DNA from: Legionella santicrucis
GTDB lineage: Bacteria > Pseudomonadota > Gammaproteobacteria > Legionellales > Legionellaceae
Direction of reading: 5' to 3'
Assembly: GCF_001468135.1 (NCBI RefSeq)
Contig: NZ_LNYU01000091.1
Span: 683,538 to 747,537, forward strand
DNA: 64,000 nt
Shown here: piece after piece, positions 47,592 to 56,720 of the stretch
Layout of the letters: the number at the start of each line of letters is the position of its first letter
How positions within the stretch are numbered: the stretch's first letter is position 1
Made by a program: the position numbers and the translations under genes
Notes under the pieces: generated by a model
The model's database searches: none
Told to the model about the DNA's origin: nothing
Seen by the model: the letters and a program-made list of their open reading frames with translations, nothing else

Positions 47592-47836
47592 TTCTTCTCC
47601 AAAAATCCAAACTAAAACCATACATATAGAATTAGAAGCACTAATTTTACAATAAATTTCCATTAATCATCACGCAGGCATTTGTAAGACTGCAAAAATT
47701 AATTCACATATATTTTAATTAACAAGGAGTATAAAAATAACTGTTGAAAAATGACAGGGCCGTTAACATAAGCTGAAATAATTAAGTAAATTTTAAGATA
47801 AAGCGATATTTATTTACTTGTTAATGAACTTATTGT

Positions 47837-50098
47837 ATGATTTTTGCACTTTTATTTATTGATTTTACTATGGATAAGATTGCAAATCCTATAAAAAACC
47901 CATTGTCTGCAGCAAATACGTGGCGAATGCTGATAGATGGACATCTACAAACTGATAAGCATGAATATGGTTTTTGGAACTATGAAAATAGAGAACCAGG
48001 TTCGGTTAAAGGACTATTATTCGCATGGCAACATGTAAATAATACATTAGGAACACCACTTAATCTCAATTTCTTCAGGACATTGCACAAATTATGCATG
48101 GATAATACACAATTCGATGATGTCCAAATCACTCGCTGGGATTATCAAGTACCAGGTGAAGTTCGAAAAATTAACTTGGATACTTGTGGTATCAATGCTA
48201 AATACCTTAATGAGAAACGTATTGCCCGAATTCAGGCGTTAGGAAAAAAGCTTAAATGTAAACCCATCCAAAAAGAAGGAAATGTCGTTTCCCTTCCCGC
48301 ATCGAATGTTAATGGCCTAGAAGACCGAATGGAGCAGTTAATTGCTGAATTTAATAGCCGACTTTCTGAAGAGGTGGATAAAGAGAAAAAACTCAAATTA
48401 ATCGCTGATTTCATGCAGCGTCTAGAAATGATGCATTTCTTTAGAGATGGTAATCTAAGAATTCACATGATGATTTTAAATAAATTGTTAATTGAGAATG
48501 AACTCCCTCCTTGCATTATAGATGATCCTTTTAAAATTAATTATTTGACATTAGAAGAATTAACAGAAGAAATAAAAAAATGGCAAACCCTTTATCGCGT
48601 TACTCAGGAAACTGGTACTTATCCCCAAGGGATGACTTTGATTCAAATTATTAAAGAAAAACCATATACCTTACATTGGCTAGCAACATGTGGTGATGTA
48701 ACCATGTTTGCAGAAGTATTAGCTCTATATAAAAAAGCAAGCTTAGATATTGATACACCTGATGCGCAAGGCAATACGCCTCTTATCATCGCCAGTTATT
48801 TTGGTTACATAGACATAGTAAAACTTTTGATTGAGAATCAAGCAGACTCATCGTATCAAGGAGAATTGGGTTTAAGTGCATATGATTGGGCGCAAATAAC
48901 TAATAATCAGTTTATTTTAGACATAATGCCTCAACCAGATACTCCTATCAAAAACGATTCACTGCCGAGTGGTTTAATTCCATCTTTTTTTATACCCAAA
49001 ACGCAGCATCAAATAGCTGTACGATTTATTAATTCTCGTTTAAAAGAAATGTCTTCAACCAATAACATGGTTCCAATTAATGATTTATTCAAGTGTTGGA
49101 CTAAACTCTTTGAAATCCCTAAAGAATATGTAACCTATAATAAAGAAAGAATCAGAGATAAAATTTTGCTAAAAATCAAAGAATGTATCGATAATCCTCT
49201 TGAATATTATCGCTGTGTGAAGCAAAGCAGTAAATTTAGTAATTTTCAAACCTTACCGAACGACCTTATCTCAGAAAGAGAATATCTTAAACTATCGTTA
49301 TATAGTGAAGATCTTGAAAATGGCACTATTAATTGTGACATAATGATAGCAACCGCAAGACAATTATATTCAATTGAAAGTCACGAGGACAAATCCATTC
49401 TAAAAATACTTTCCCAGGAACATCCCTTGTTATTCGCGCTTTCAATCATCACTTATTGTGGAGGTATTTTCCCAAAGCCTGCAACAGATTGCTTTGATGT
49501 AGAAGACTTTAAAAATGCGCTCATATTACTTTGCGATAACCAGTATAAAGACTTATTTACCCTTTCCCATTTAATTAAGTTTTGCAAAATTCTTCAGAAA
49601 AATAAACTGGAACAGCATTTAAATGAAGATATAAGGGTACAAGAAAAAATAATTGAAACCCTGATAAGCTCTTATTATGTAAGCCAATTTTCTCGGTTAG
49701 AGGATCTTGTTGTATTAAAAGCTGTTTTTCCAATATGCGCAAATAAATTATTAATCGAAATAACGAATAATCCCTCCTGTAATAAACTCTTCACTACGAC
49801 TTATAATATTCAAACATTAGCTGAAATATTCAATACAGCGGAGCAAAAAGAAGTTATATTCAATAAATTGATAAAAAATAAATCAATCCTGGATAAACTA
49901 TTCTCCGATAATTCGTATTTTGAAGAAATAACCAAAATCTTTTCACCTCTTGTTGATGTAGAAAGAATTCTTAAACGACATCGTGAGAGCGAACTAAAAG
50001 TTTCTTCTTCGATTCTTGGGTTCTTTAATCAAGATGACTTAGAACGAAATGGTAAAAGGCAGAAATTCAGTTTTGTCAGTTCCTGTAGCCCTATCTAA
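47837..50098 (+). CDS. Fic-like domain plus ankyrin repeats, AnkX-like architecture, candidate effector
   Basis: 753 residues (from ATG 47837; an ATG 11 codons later is equally likely, and neither has a ribosome site). The N-terminal half is Fic-like: HKLCMDN helices, then the motif HFFRDGNLR (200-208). This matches HxFx(D/E)GN(G/K)R except that the second Gly is Leu; the catalytic His200 and the GN and Arg are kept. Fic enzymes transfer AMP, or phosphocholine in Legionella AnkX, to host proteins. Residues about 280-365 form two ankyrin repeats (DAQGNTPLIIASYFGYIDIVKLL). The rest is helical. The domain order resembles AnkX but the protein is shorter. Confidence 0.7.
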   Translation: MIFALLFIDFTMDKIANPIKNPLSAANTWRMLIDGHLQTDKHEYGFWNYENREPGSVKGLLFAWQHVNNTLGTPLNLNFFRTLHKLCMDNTQFDDVQITRWDYQVPGEVRKINLDTCGINAKYLNEKRIARIQALGKKLKCKPIQKEGNVVSLPASNVNGLEDRMEQLIAEFNSRLSEEVDKEKKLKLIADFMQRLEMMHFFRDGNLRIHMMILNKLLIENELPPCIIDDPFKINYLTLEELTEEIKKWQTLYRVTQETGTYPQGMTLIQIIKEKPYTLHWLATCGDVTMFAEVLALYKKASLDIDTPDAQGNTPLIIASYFGYIDIVKLLIENQADSSYQGELGLSAYDWAQITNNQFILDIMPQPDTPIKNDSLPSGLIPSFFIPKTQHQIAVRFINSRLKEMSSTNNMVPINDLFKCWTKLFEIPKEYVTYNKERIRDKILLKIKECIDNPLEYYRCVKQSSKFSNFQTLPNDLISEREYLKLSLYSEDLENGTINCDIMIATARQLYSIESHEDKSILKILSQEHPLLFALSIITYCGGIFPKPATDCFDVEDFKNALILLCDNQYKDLFTLSHLIKFCKILQKNKLEQHLNEDIRVQEKIIETLISSYYVSQFSRLEDLVVLKAVFPICANKLLIEITNNPSCNKLFTTTYNIQTLAEIFNTAEQKEVIFNKLIKNKSILDKLFSDNSYFEEITKIFSPLVDVERILKRHRESELKVSSSILGFFNQDDLERNGKRQKFSFVSSCSPI

Positions 50099-50396
50099 TT
50101 CAGTGAGCAGTATTTTGGCAAAGAAAGTTTGGGGAGCATTGTATTTATTCATTACAACTCCTTAGCCTTATTTAAGCATCCGTCTCACTCTAAAGATGTG
50201 CGAAAGAATTATTGTCTCAAAATTATTATCTTCTATAATCCAGATGGCATTAGCTACAAGAATCATGTAGCTTTTTCAAATAAAGTTTATATTGAACATA
50301 ATGGAACAAAAAAGATGTACTTCTGTACTCTACTTAGAGGCGATCTGAAGTGTATTCTTTATATCATGACTCAATTTTTTCAAGAATAATAATTAA

Positions 50397-51038
50397 TTAC
50401 CTCAATCGATCTGCCACATAACGACTAATCAGTTGGCCAATAATGATTGCTAAATAACTTTGGCCTGTAAAGGACTCCAGCCATACAAAAGTTTGAGCGA
50501 TCGGTTTGAGTGGAATAATTTCACCAAATCCTACGGTGGTTAAGGTAATAAATGAAAAATAAATTGCTTGTATTTCATCCATTGTTTGTAACCCCGCGAA
50601 AGAAGAGGGATTGACTAATTCAATCAATAAATAAATGTAGGCAAAAATAAAACCAATAAACAAATAAGCAGACAAAGAACCAAATAAAGTAGTTATACTA
50701 ATTGTTTGATCTTGCAAAGTGAAACAGAGGCAAAAGTAGGTCATTAGAATTAAGAAAATGATAACAGTGAATAATCTTATTACATTTAGAGCTGTTTCAT
50801 TAAAAAAGAAGTACTGCAGTATTAATAAAGTAATCTTCAGCAAAACAAGAGCTGTAATAAATAACAGCACATGTTTATTCTGCCCAATGATCAATAAGCT
50901 TGATGCTGTAAGAAGTCCGAAAACAACATCTGTTCGATCGGTCCACCCAAGTTCAGCATAGACTGCTTTAAAGAGACAAAATGCAATCAGAATGATAAAT
51001 AAAGCTAGAAATCGATAACGAGAGATCAACTTAACCAT
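50397..51038 (-). CDS. two-pore-helix ion channel, potassium-channel type
   Basis: 213 residues from ATG 51038, chosen because AAGGA precedes it; a longer frame has no site. Six or so hydrophobic segments, the last two flanking a pore loop with TLTTVGFGEIIPL. TVGFG is a common variant of the K-selective TVGYG filter. No C-terminal RCK/TrkA nucleotide-binding domain follows, and no charged voltage sensor is seen. It is likely an inner-membrane potassium channel. Substrate selectivity is inferred from the filter only. Confidence 0.8.
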   Translation of the reverse strand: MVKLISRYRFLALFIILIAFCLFKAVYAELGWTDRTDVVFGLLTASSLLIIGQNKHVLLFITALVLLKITLLILQYFFFNETALNVIRLFTVIIFLILMTYFCLCFTLQDQTISITTLFGSLSAYLFIGFIFAYIYLLIELVNPSSFAGLQTMDEIQAIYFSFITLTTVGFGEIIPLKPIAQTFVWLESFTGQSYLAIIIGQLISRYVADRLR

Positions 51039-51264
51039 ATTATTCCTTGGTGAAATAAGTCTTTTTAATAACACCCAGTACTAATGAAACAATATTTCAT
51101 CACAGCTTCAATTATTGCATAAATAAAACTGGCATAAAATAAGTGGAGACTAGAGCCCCATTGAAGTAATCTGGTTCTTCATTTTTTAACTTGCAGGTGT
51201 GAACCAACGGATCATTACTACGATCCGTTCGGCTTCGTGAAGGCGTTGTGAGCGATACTAATAG

Positions 51265-51849
51265 TTACACCAAACATTGGTTATTAGCAAAATTTTCCGC
51301 TTCAGATCGGGTTTTATTCATACCGCCACTTGAATAGGCAAAAGTATAGCTATCAATATAACATTGCAATGAATTTTTTATGTAAAATTTTGATGCTTCA
51401 TAATCACTAATCTTCGCAGCAGTTTTCTTTGCTTCTGACCTGGTTTTATCCATACCAGTGCTTGCATAAGCAAAGGTATAAGCTGGTTTAAACACTTTAA
51501 AGTAAGCTGCTGGACAATATTGATTTGTAATTAGCGTAGCAAATTTTTCTGCATCGGAGGCTGTATCATTAAGTCCACTAGAACTATAAGCCCATTTATA
51601 AGCCTCTTGAAATACTTCAGTTTTCTTGCCACACATAGTCTCACTAGGTGGGCTTATGACAGAGTCAATTTGATTGGCTAGTTCCCCTGCCATTTTTAAT
51701 TGTTCGGCACTTAATGAATACTCAATGTAATAAACTTTTTCTGCAAGCCTGTACAATGTATCATATAAACTAGGATTGCTCGTCGATGCTATGGCTGTCA
51801 TAGATAAGGAGCAAAGCACTATTGATACTGATTTATTGATAATTTTCAT
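51265..51849 (-). CDS. secreted protein with three tandem repeats
   Basis: 194 residues, signal peptide of about 22 residues (KSVSIVLCSLSMTAIAS). The mature part contains three imperfect units: KWAYSSSGLNDTASDAEKFA, TFAYASTGMDKTRSEAKKTA and TFAYSSGGMNKTRSEAENFA, separated by about 25-30 residues, each with a Cys nearby. The G(M/L)(N/D)(K/D)T core is unusual. Function unknown. GGAAG precedes the ATG. It is followed, after a 65-base gap, by the cytochrome gene on the same strand, but promoters cannot be assigned. Confidence 0.7.
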   Translation of the reverse strand: MKIINKSVSIVLCSLSMTAIASTSNPSLYDTLYRLAEKVYYIEYSLSAEQLKMAGELANQIDSVISPPSETMCGKKTEVFQEAYKWAYSSSGLNDTASDAEKFATLITNQYCPAAYFKVFKPAYTFAYASTGMDKTRSEAKKTAAKISDYEASKFYIKNSLQCYIDSYTFAYSSGGMNKTRSEAENFANNQCLV

Positions 51850-51914
51850 TATTTCAACTTCCGTTTAGTATGGACGGTGCATTTTAGTATGAACATACAA
51901 TTTAGCCAAGTTTG

Positions 51915-52751
51915 TCACTTGTTAACTTTATTAATAAATTTGAAATAACAAATTAGATCATCCAAATCTTTATCATGTAATCCAACATAACTCGAACCAC
52001 TCATTCGACCATTAGGAATTTTCCTTACTGATTGAGGATCTCGTACAAACTGCTTAAACTGTTTGATGTCCGGATAATAATCAAATGGATTTTTAGGCCA
52101 CATCAAGTCGGGCCCTATACTTGCCTTTCCTTGATAATTTATAGTATGGCAAGAAGAGCAATGACTCACATAGATTTTATAGCCATTTAAAATTTGATTT
52201 TTTCGAGATGCAGGGAGATTCTTTGGAGCAGGTATCACTCCAGTGATTGAAGTATGTTCGATTATTTTAGTAACACTCCAGGCCCAATATTCATCTGAAA
52301 TATAAGAGCGCTCTGGGTTTGTCCATATAAGAGCATAAGGCCCTGCTGTGGTATTAGTATAATTATCTAGAATTGGCCATTTATTTTTTGGCTCAATGAC
52401 CAAATAAGCTATAGATGCCGTTTCATTGCAGTTTAATACATAGTGTGCAGGAATTAATACCGAAAAATTATCTTCAGCGATAAACTCAAGAATGCTGTTT
52501 GGTTTAATGGAATAGTTCTTCAATAAATTACATAATCTAATACCCTCATAATCCATTAATCTCTTAGGATAAGCCCGACTGTAATCCATACTTATTGCCT
52601 CTAATTTCATATGAATCAAAGCAGATCTTGAAAATGATGTTGTCCCTATATGGGAAATTAGCGTTAAGGGTTTGCTATCTGGTGTACTAAAGGCATTTTG
52701 ACTTTCTAGACTTGAAAGTAAGATGATCATCAATAAACAAAACATATTCAT
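51915..52751 (-). CDS. exported fusion of sulfite-oxidase-like fold and mono-haem cytochrome c
   Basis: 278 residues with an N-terminal signal sequence (MFCLLMIILLSSLESQNAFS). The middle (about 55-170) has the arrangement YEGIRLCNLL...FSVLIPAHYVL...PYALIW seen in molybdopterin-oxidoreductase (SUOX) domains, but is too short to judge cofactor binding. The C-terminal domain (about 185-278) is a class I cytochrome c with CSSCH at 198-202 and a possible axial Met in GRMSGSS (about 239). It would act as a periplasmic electron carrier. No partner dehydrogenase is nearby. Confidence 0.7.
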   Translation of the reverse strand: MNMFCLLMIILLSSLESQNAFSTPDSKPLTLISHIGTTSFSRSALIHMKLEAISMDYSRAYPKRLMDYEGIRLCNLLKNYSIKPNSILEFIAEDNFSVLIPAHYVLNCNETASIAYLVIEPKNKWPILDNYTNTTAGPYALIWTNPERSYISDEYWAWSVTKIIEHTSITGVIPAPKNLPASRKNQILNGYKIYVSHCSSCHTINYQGKASIGPDLMWPKNPFDYYPDIKQFKQFVRDPQSVRKIPNGRMSGSSYVGLHDKDLDDLICYFKFINKVNK

Positions 52752-52839
52752 TTAATTAACTCTCAAAACAATCTGAATGAATGTCAGTGGAGAGTAATTG
52801 AATTAGAACAATCTTATTACCGTATAAATACGGTAGTGT

Positions 52840-53568
52840 TTAAATGAGATTAAAATCTTTTTTGCTCAGAAAACTGGGAGGAATAGATCTTAAATAGCCA
52901 CTGTTTATCGCAAGACATATTAATTCTGCTTTGGAGATACACCCCATTTTATTTTTAATATTTTCCAGATAAAATTCGACAGTTCTTTTTGATAAATCAA
53001 GTTGTTCTGCTATTTGTTTTGCAGTCATCGATCTAAGAGTAAAAAATAAACATTCCAATTCTCGATGCGAAAGCTGAAAGGGATTATCTACAGCATCTAT
53101 ATAATATTCAAAAGGCTTTTGGTTGTGGCAATTATTTTTTACATCATAAGCAATCAATTGTTTTATAAAATTGGATTGAATTAATGGCATGCAATGGTAA
53201 AGGACTCCAGTAATTGCATTTTCTTTATTCATAAGTGGTTTTTTTATAAGATAATAATAAGAACCATCATACGGTGAGGATGAGCGATGAATGCAATGCA
53301 CTGTTTTACCACTTAAGGCTAAAACATCATTCTTGTGATGAAAATTATAATTTTCTTCAGAATAGTCCAGCAACTCAAAATCACTAAGTCCTTGTATTTG
53401 GTTAGGAAATTTAAACCCCATAAGTGCCGCCAAATTATTATTACAGGTTAAGTACCTTCCTTGAGGATTTTTCATAGCCGCATAACCAGGAATCTGGAGC
53501 CATAATTGAGAATAATCTTGAAAGTCCATAAAGCTCCCTGGTATTGAATCTACTTCGCTATTAGGCAT
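52840..53568 (-). CDS. LuxR-family transcription regulator with PAS-like sensor
   Basis: 242 residues. The N-terminal about 120 residues fit a PAS-like pocket (KNPQGRYLTCNNNLAALMGF, then LLDYSEENYNF). The C-terminal LuxR helix-turn-helix (about 172-235) shows LSHRELECLFFTLRSMTAKQIAEQLDLSKRTVEFYLENI in parts, with the usual Glu-Leu and Lys-Thr-Val. No acyl-homoserine-lactone domain or receiver domain is present. Legionella carry many LuxR/PAS regulators of unknown ligand. A 600-base gap with a candidate sRNA lies beyond its start. Confidence 0.85.
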   Translation of the reverse strand: MPNSEVDSIPGSFMDFQDYSQLWLQIPGYAAMKNPQGRYLTCNNNLAALMGFKFPNQIQGLSDFELLDYSEENYNFHHKNDVLALSGKTVHCIHRSSSPYDGSYYYLIKKPLMNKENAITGVLYHCMPLIQSNFIKQLIAYDVKNNCHNQKPFEYYIDAVDNPFQLSHRELECLFFTLRSMTAKQIAEQLDLSKRTVEFYLENIKNKMGCISKAELICLAINSGYLRSIPPSFLSKKDFNLI

Positions 53569-53900
53569 TCATTTTTTATGTTTCACCTAAACAATGATCC
53601 AAATCTACCCTGCTTTCTTGTTTATTAATAATATAGTACCTTAAATAAATCAGTTTACCATACTGTTACTTAAACCATTTTAAATAAGAGATACATTTTT
53701 TTAGACAATAAAGTAAGTATCAGCTCATTTGCTCTTGATATACTACTAGCTACATATACACCAACTTAATTAGTAACCGTTCACGACCATTAAATTCTGA
53801 TGAGCTGACAACGCCAATATCAGATCGCAATGACACGCCCCACTTGTCTGATAGTTATTTGACATCAGTTGGTAAAAATGACCCAATAATTTTTACAGAC

Positions 53901-53909
53901 TGATATAAT
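53901..53909 (+). promoter_or_regulatory. extended -10 promoter of the candidate small RNA
   Basis: TGATATAAT contains the exact extended -10 pattern TGnTATAAT. The -35 region about 17 bases upstream is poor (TGACCC), as expected when an extended -10 is present. Transcription should begin near 53916. Confidence 0.5.
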
Positions 53910-53915
53910 AAACAC

Positions 53916-54070
53916 TAATATGGGGAACACCTCTCCTCATTTGCGATAATGGGCCCGATCGTCTGTCATTGATTGTTCTCAATCCTTCTTGTAGTGCGGA
54001 TTGGCAATGGTATGTTCAAATGCTCACCATATAAAAAAACCACCTTTAAAACCGCCATGCGGCGGTTTTC
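53916..54070 (+). ncRNA. candidate structured small RNA, about 155 nt
   Basis: Between the extended -10 promoter and the terminator at 54048-54069 there is no open frame of note, but clear structure: stem CAATCC (53980-53985)/GGATTG (53998-54003), then ATGGT (54007-54011)/ACCAT (54026-54030), then the terminator stem. The 5' half contains a GGGCCCGATCG segment. I do not recognise a known family (6S, tmRNA and RsmY/Z do not fit). The 5' end is inferred only. Confidence 0.45.
54048..54069. terminator. bidirectional terminator
   Basis: AAAACCGCC-ATGC-GGCGGTTTT, nine base pairs. On the plus strand TTTTCTTGTT follows; on the minus strand the stem is followed by a TTTTTTT run at about 10 bases distance, serving the gene ending at 54169. 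Confidence 0.75.
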
Positions 54071-54168
54071 TTGTTGGGCAATTTGTCTTTGACTAACAGT
54101 GAGCACAAGAATTCGGCAACATTAATGGAGTAAGTGAAAACTTATTATCAAATAAGTCTCTTAATAAA

Positions 54169-54741
54169 CTAATAATTGAATTGAGCTAAAGCCATAATTG
54201 CAGAAGTATCTATAGATGTCGTTCCAATAATAAGGGGGCGTCGTATACTGAAGAAAGCATCAATCCCTAGTGTAGGTCTTTTTTCTTCATTTTCATTCAC
54301 TCGCTTAATGTTTACTTCTTGCGTCTCTATAGTTGACATTCCAATGTGCATCATGTTGGTTTTGAAAAAACTATTCCTAGTATTTTTTTCTTGATTGCCA
54401 CTTGTACTTTTAAGTACTTTTTTTTCAGCAACTTGTTTCTGTATCTCTTCCGGAGAAAGATAAAAAGTTGGCTCATTAAGAATTACTTCTCCACTGAGAG
54501 TCTTAGGTTTTCCAGTAAACGCAGCAGCCTCAAGTTCGGAATATCCCTCTTTCTCAACTAATTGCTTCATTTGCTCATTTAGAGCTTTTTTAGATAGACT
54601 AGCACTCTGACCAACTTTAAGATGTTTTTCGCTAATTTTCCCTTCACTTTGGTTGTCATTCCAAGAAACTGTTTTCTTTTTTTTGGTTGCCGTAGGGACA
54701 ATAGTATTTTCTTGTTGAATAAGCACTTCTTCGGTAATCAT
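54169..54741 (-). CDS. hypothetical, disordered charged protein, 190 aa
   Basis: GAGGTTTTT precedes the ATG. Rich in Lys, Glu, Ser and Thr with KKKKTVSWND (about 20-29), LSKKALNEQMKQLVEKEGYSELEAAAFTG in parts as helix, and a C-terminal segment FFSIRRPLIIGTTSIDT. No signal peptide or known domain. The IQKQVAEKK helix and Lys/Glu-rich composition suggest a largely disordered adaptor-like protein. Could be a Dot/Icm substrate, but this is only a guess from composition. Confidence 0.6.
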   Translation of the reverse strand: MITEEVLIQQENTIVPTATKKKKTVSWNDNQSEGKISEKHLKVGQSASLSKKALNEQMKQLVEKEGYSELEAAAFTGKPKTLSGEVILNEPTFYLSPEEIQKQVAEKKVLKSTSGNQEKNTRNSFFKTNMMHIGMSTIETQEVNIKRVNENEEKRPTLGIDAFFSIRRPLIIGTTSIDTSAIMALAQFNY

Positions 54742-54860
54742 AAAAACCTCATATTTAGATCAAAAGTTATGCGATTTTATCAACAAATAATTAAGAAAAT
54801 ATGAACAATACAATGTATTACTTCAATTTATATGTCCTATCAAAATGTTTTGATAACTTA

Positions 54861-55166
54861 TCAACTATTCTTGAGAGAAAAACCAGTCGCTGCTGCATCA
54901 AGTAAATTGGGATTATGAACTAGTTTATCTTTATCAATACGCGATAATTTTTTGATGTAGCGCTCTACTTTCATTGCTTTTAATTTACCTTCTGTGATTT
55001 CCCAAGACTGAGCAATTTTTATTGGCTTAAAACTACGGGTGTACTTACATCCCCCTGTCCCTTTAACATGAGATTGGTAGCGCTTTTCAAGATTATTAGT
55101 ATAACCCGTATAATAAGTATTATTTTCACAAAGCAACATGTATACCCAATAAGATGAATCACCCAC
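54861..55166 (-). CDS. GIY-YIG nuclease superfamily protein (UPF0213/YhbQ type)
   Basis: 101 residues from GTG 55166, with AAGGAG eight bases upstream. A single GIY-YIG domain: YWVYMLLCENNTYYTGYTNN at the N-terminus and RYQSHVKGTGGCKYTRS, where the GG-KYTR part is characteristic of the YhbQ group. These small proteins are DNA nucleases of uncertain role in repair. Key Tyr and Arg residues are present. No mobile intron context. Confidence 0.85.
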   Translation of the reverse strand: MGDSSYWVYMLLCENNTYYTGYTNNLEKRYQSHVKGTGGCKYTRSFKPIKIAQSWEITEGKLKAMKVERYIKKLSRIDKDKLVHNPNLLDAAATGFSLKNS

Positions 55167-55280
55167 CTTTAATACTCCTTTTGCAAATAGTTAAGATTTG
55201 ATAAATAAAAATAAAATACACATTTCCATTATTTTAATGTATGGTTATTCACTACAATATTTATTACTCGGTTGCAATCA

Positions 55281-55880
55281 ATGACCATCTATTTTTTGTT
55301 TGGTAAAACTGGTTCAGGGAAAAGTTACATCGGAAAGCTACTCGAGCAACGAAACATCATCCATGTCGATGGCGATAAGCATATCACGCCAAGGATGCTA
55401 GACTGTTTAATCGAAGATGAACAAATGACCCCAGAAATGATTGATGAATTTGTCAATGTTTTGATTGATGTTATCAAAACACAAAAAGAAAAAACTCCGA
55501 AGCAGAGTTTTGTTATCTCACAAGCCATGTATCTCGATAAATACCGACTTAAGTTATTAAATGCGATACCCGAGCTTAAATTTGTAATGATTGATGTCCC
55601 ACCAAGACTTCGAGAAAGCCTCATCACCAGCCGCTTTCAAAATAAAGAAAGCAAAGTAAGTCCGCAATATGCTAAAGAGATGGATAAATTTTTTGAGAAC
55701 CCATCCCATGAAATAATACTATTTGAAAACAATCAAAAAACAGATGAAACTCTTATAGAACAAATCCATGAAAAAATGCCAGCTCTTTTTAACATAGTAA
55801 CAAAAGAAGAATTTAGTGCCTCGTTGAAAATTTCGATTGATTCCGAAAATTATCCTGCCCCGATGTACTTTTCCAAATAA
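55281..55880 (+). CDS. P-loop ATPase/kinase-like protein
   Basis: 199 residues from ATG 55281; a TTG three codons earlier is less likely. The N-terminus MTIYFLFGKTGSGKS contains the Walker A loop GKTGSGKS (8-15) directly after the first strand, as in shikimate/gluconate/adenylate-kinase folds. VHVDGDKH-like acidic residues follow the loop and an arginine-rich lid (RLRESLITSRF) lies at about 115-125. It probably phosphorylates a small molecule; the substrate is unknown. Confidence 0.7.
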   Translation: MTIYFLFGKTGSGKSYIGKLLEQRNIIHVDGDKHITPRMLDCLIEDEQMTPEMIDEFVNVLIDVIKTQKEKTPKQSFVISQAMYLDKYRLKLLNAIPELKFVMIDVPPRLRESLITSRFQNKESKVSPQYAKEMDKFFENPSHEIILFENNQKTDETLIEQIHEKMPALFNIVTKEEFSASLKISIDSENYPAPMYFSK

Positions 55881-56082
55881 TCGCTAAACACCTGATTCAA
55901 TTGATTGATTTAATTCTCTTTCTTCTCGGAAATCGAGTGATTGAGATACACTTTGAATTTGTTTACACATAGTTTATCTATATAATCCTAAATTTAACAG
56001 TTGAATCTATTATGAGATGCGACTGTCACGTTTAGGATAATTGGTCACAATACCTAGAATCGTTATTACAAGGAATAATGCA

Positions 56083-56667
56083 ATGATAAAAAAAATAAGT
56101 CTCATCGTATTAGGCTTTATTTTAGTTGCTTGTACTCGGAGCAAAGAACCCCAGTATTATTTATTACATCCTATTGCTATGCCAAATAAACAGAGTAATC
56201 ACTATAATAACTTACAATTGGGCATTGATGACATTACCATTCCTGCCTATCTTGAAAAACCGCAAGTCATGCTCTCCTACTCCCCAAACCGGGTCGAATT
56301 AGAAGAATACCATCAATGGGCTCAAGCCCTGGATAAAAATATAAAAAGCGTCATTTCAACCAATTTAGCCAGTTTATTACCCGGCGCCATCGTCGAAAGT
56401 TCTCCATGGAATGTTAAATTCAAACCAGACTATCAATTACAAATTGATATTGAACAATTTACTATCGATATGCAAGGTAATAGTATATTGCGTGCTGAAT
56501 TCATTCTTTATAACGAAAATAATATTGTTAAGAAAAAAGACTTTTATTATCGATTAAAAGTTCACAACATCACGATAGAAAATCTTATTGCCAGTATGAA
56601 TAACAACTTGACGCATTTAACTCAAGACATTGCTAAAACTATTCGTTCTTTTCATGATAAGTCATGA
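56083..56667 (+). CDS. PqiC/YmbA-type lipoprotein of an MCE lipid-transport system
   Basis: 194 residues from ATG 56083 (AAGGAAT upstream). Lipoprotein signal with lipobox LVAC, acylated Cys17. The mature part contains YYLLHPI, LGIDDITIPAYLEKPQVMLS and YHQWAQALDKNI, patterns of the ABC-type transport auxiliary lipoprotein (PqiC) family. Such lipoproteins sit in the outer membrane and partner MCE proteins. It is convergent with the MCE and MlaE-like genes that follow, so it belongs to the same functional set though not the same transcript. Confidence 0.8.
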   Translation: MIKKISLIVLGFILVACTRSKEPQYYLLHPIAMPNKQSNHYNNLQLGIDDITIPAYLEKPQVMLSYSPNRVELEEYHQWAQALDKNIKSVISTNLASLLPGAIVESSPWNVKFKPDYQLQIDIEQFTIDMQGNSILRAEFILYNENNIVKKKDFYYRLKVHNITIENLIASMNNNLTHLTQDIAKTIRSFHDKS

Positions 56668-56720
56668 CATTAGCCTTATGAAGAGTAAGCAAAAATATTG
56701 TCATAACTGCTTTTAATTTT

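Noticed and set aside
50129-50389. 86-codon plus-strand frame from TTG between convergent genes
   Set aside because: TTG start without a clear ribosome site and no known family; may be a remnant. The about 300-base gap shows nothing else.
53916-54070. 6S RNA or RsmY/Z-type regulatory RNA
   Set aside because: No long closing stem with central bubble for 6S, and no repeated GGA loops for RsmY/Z.
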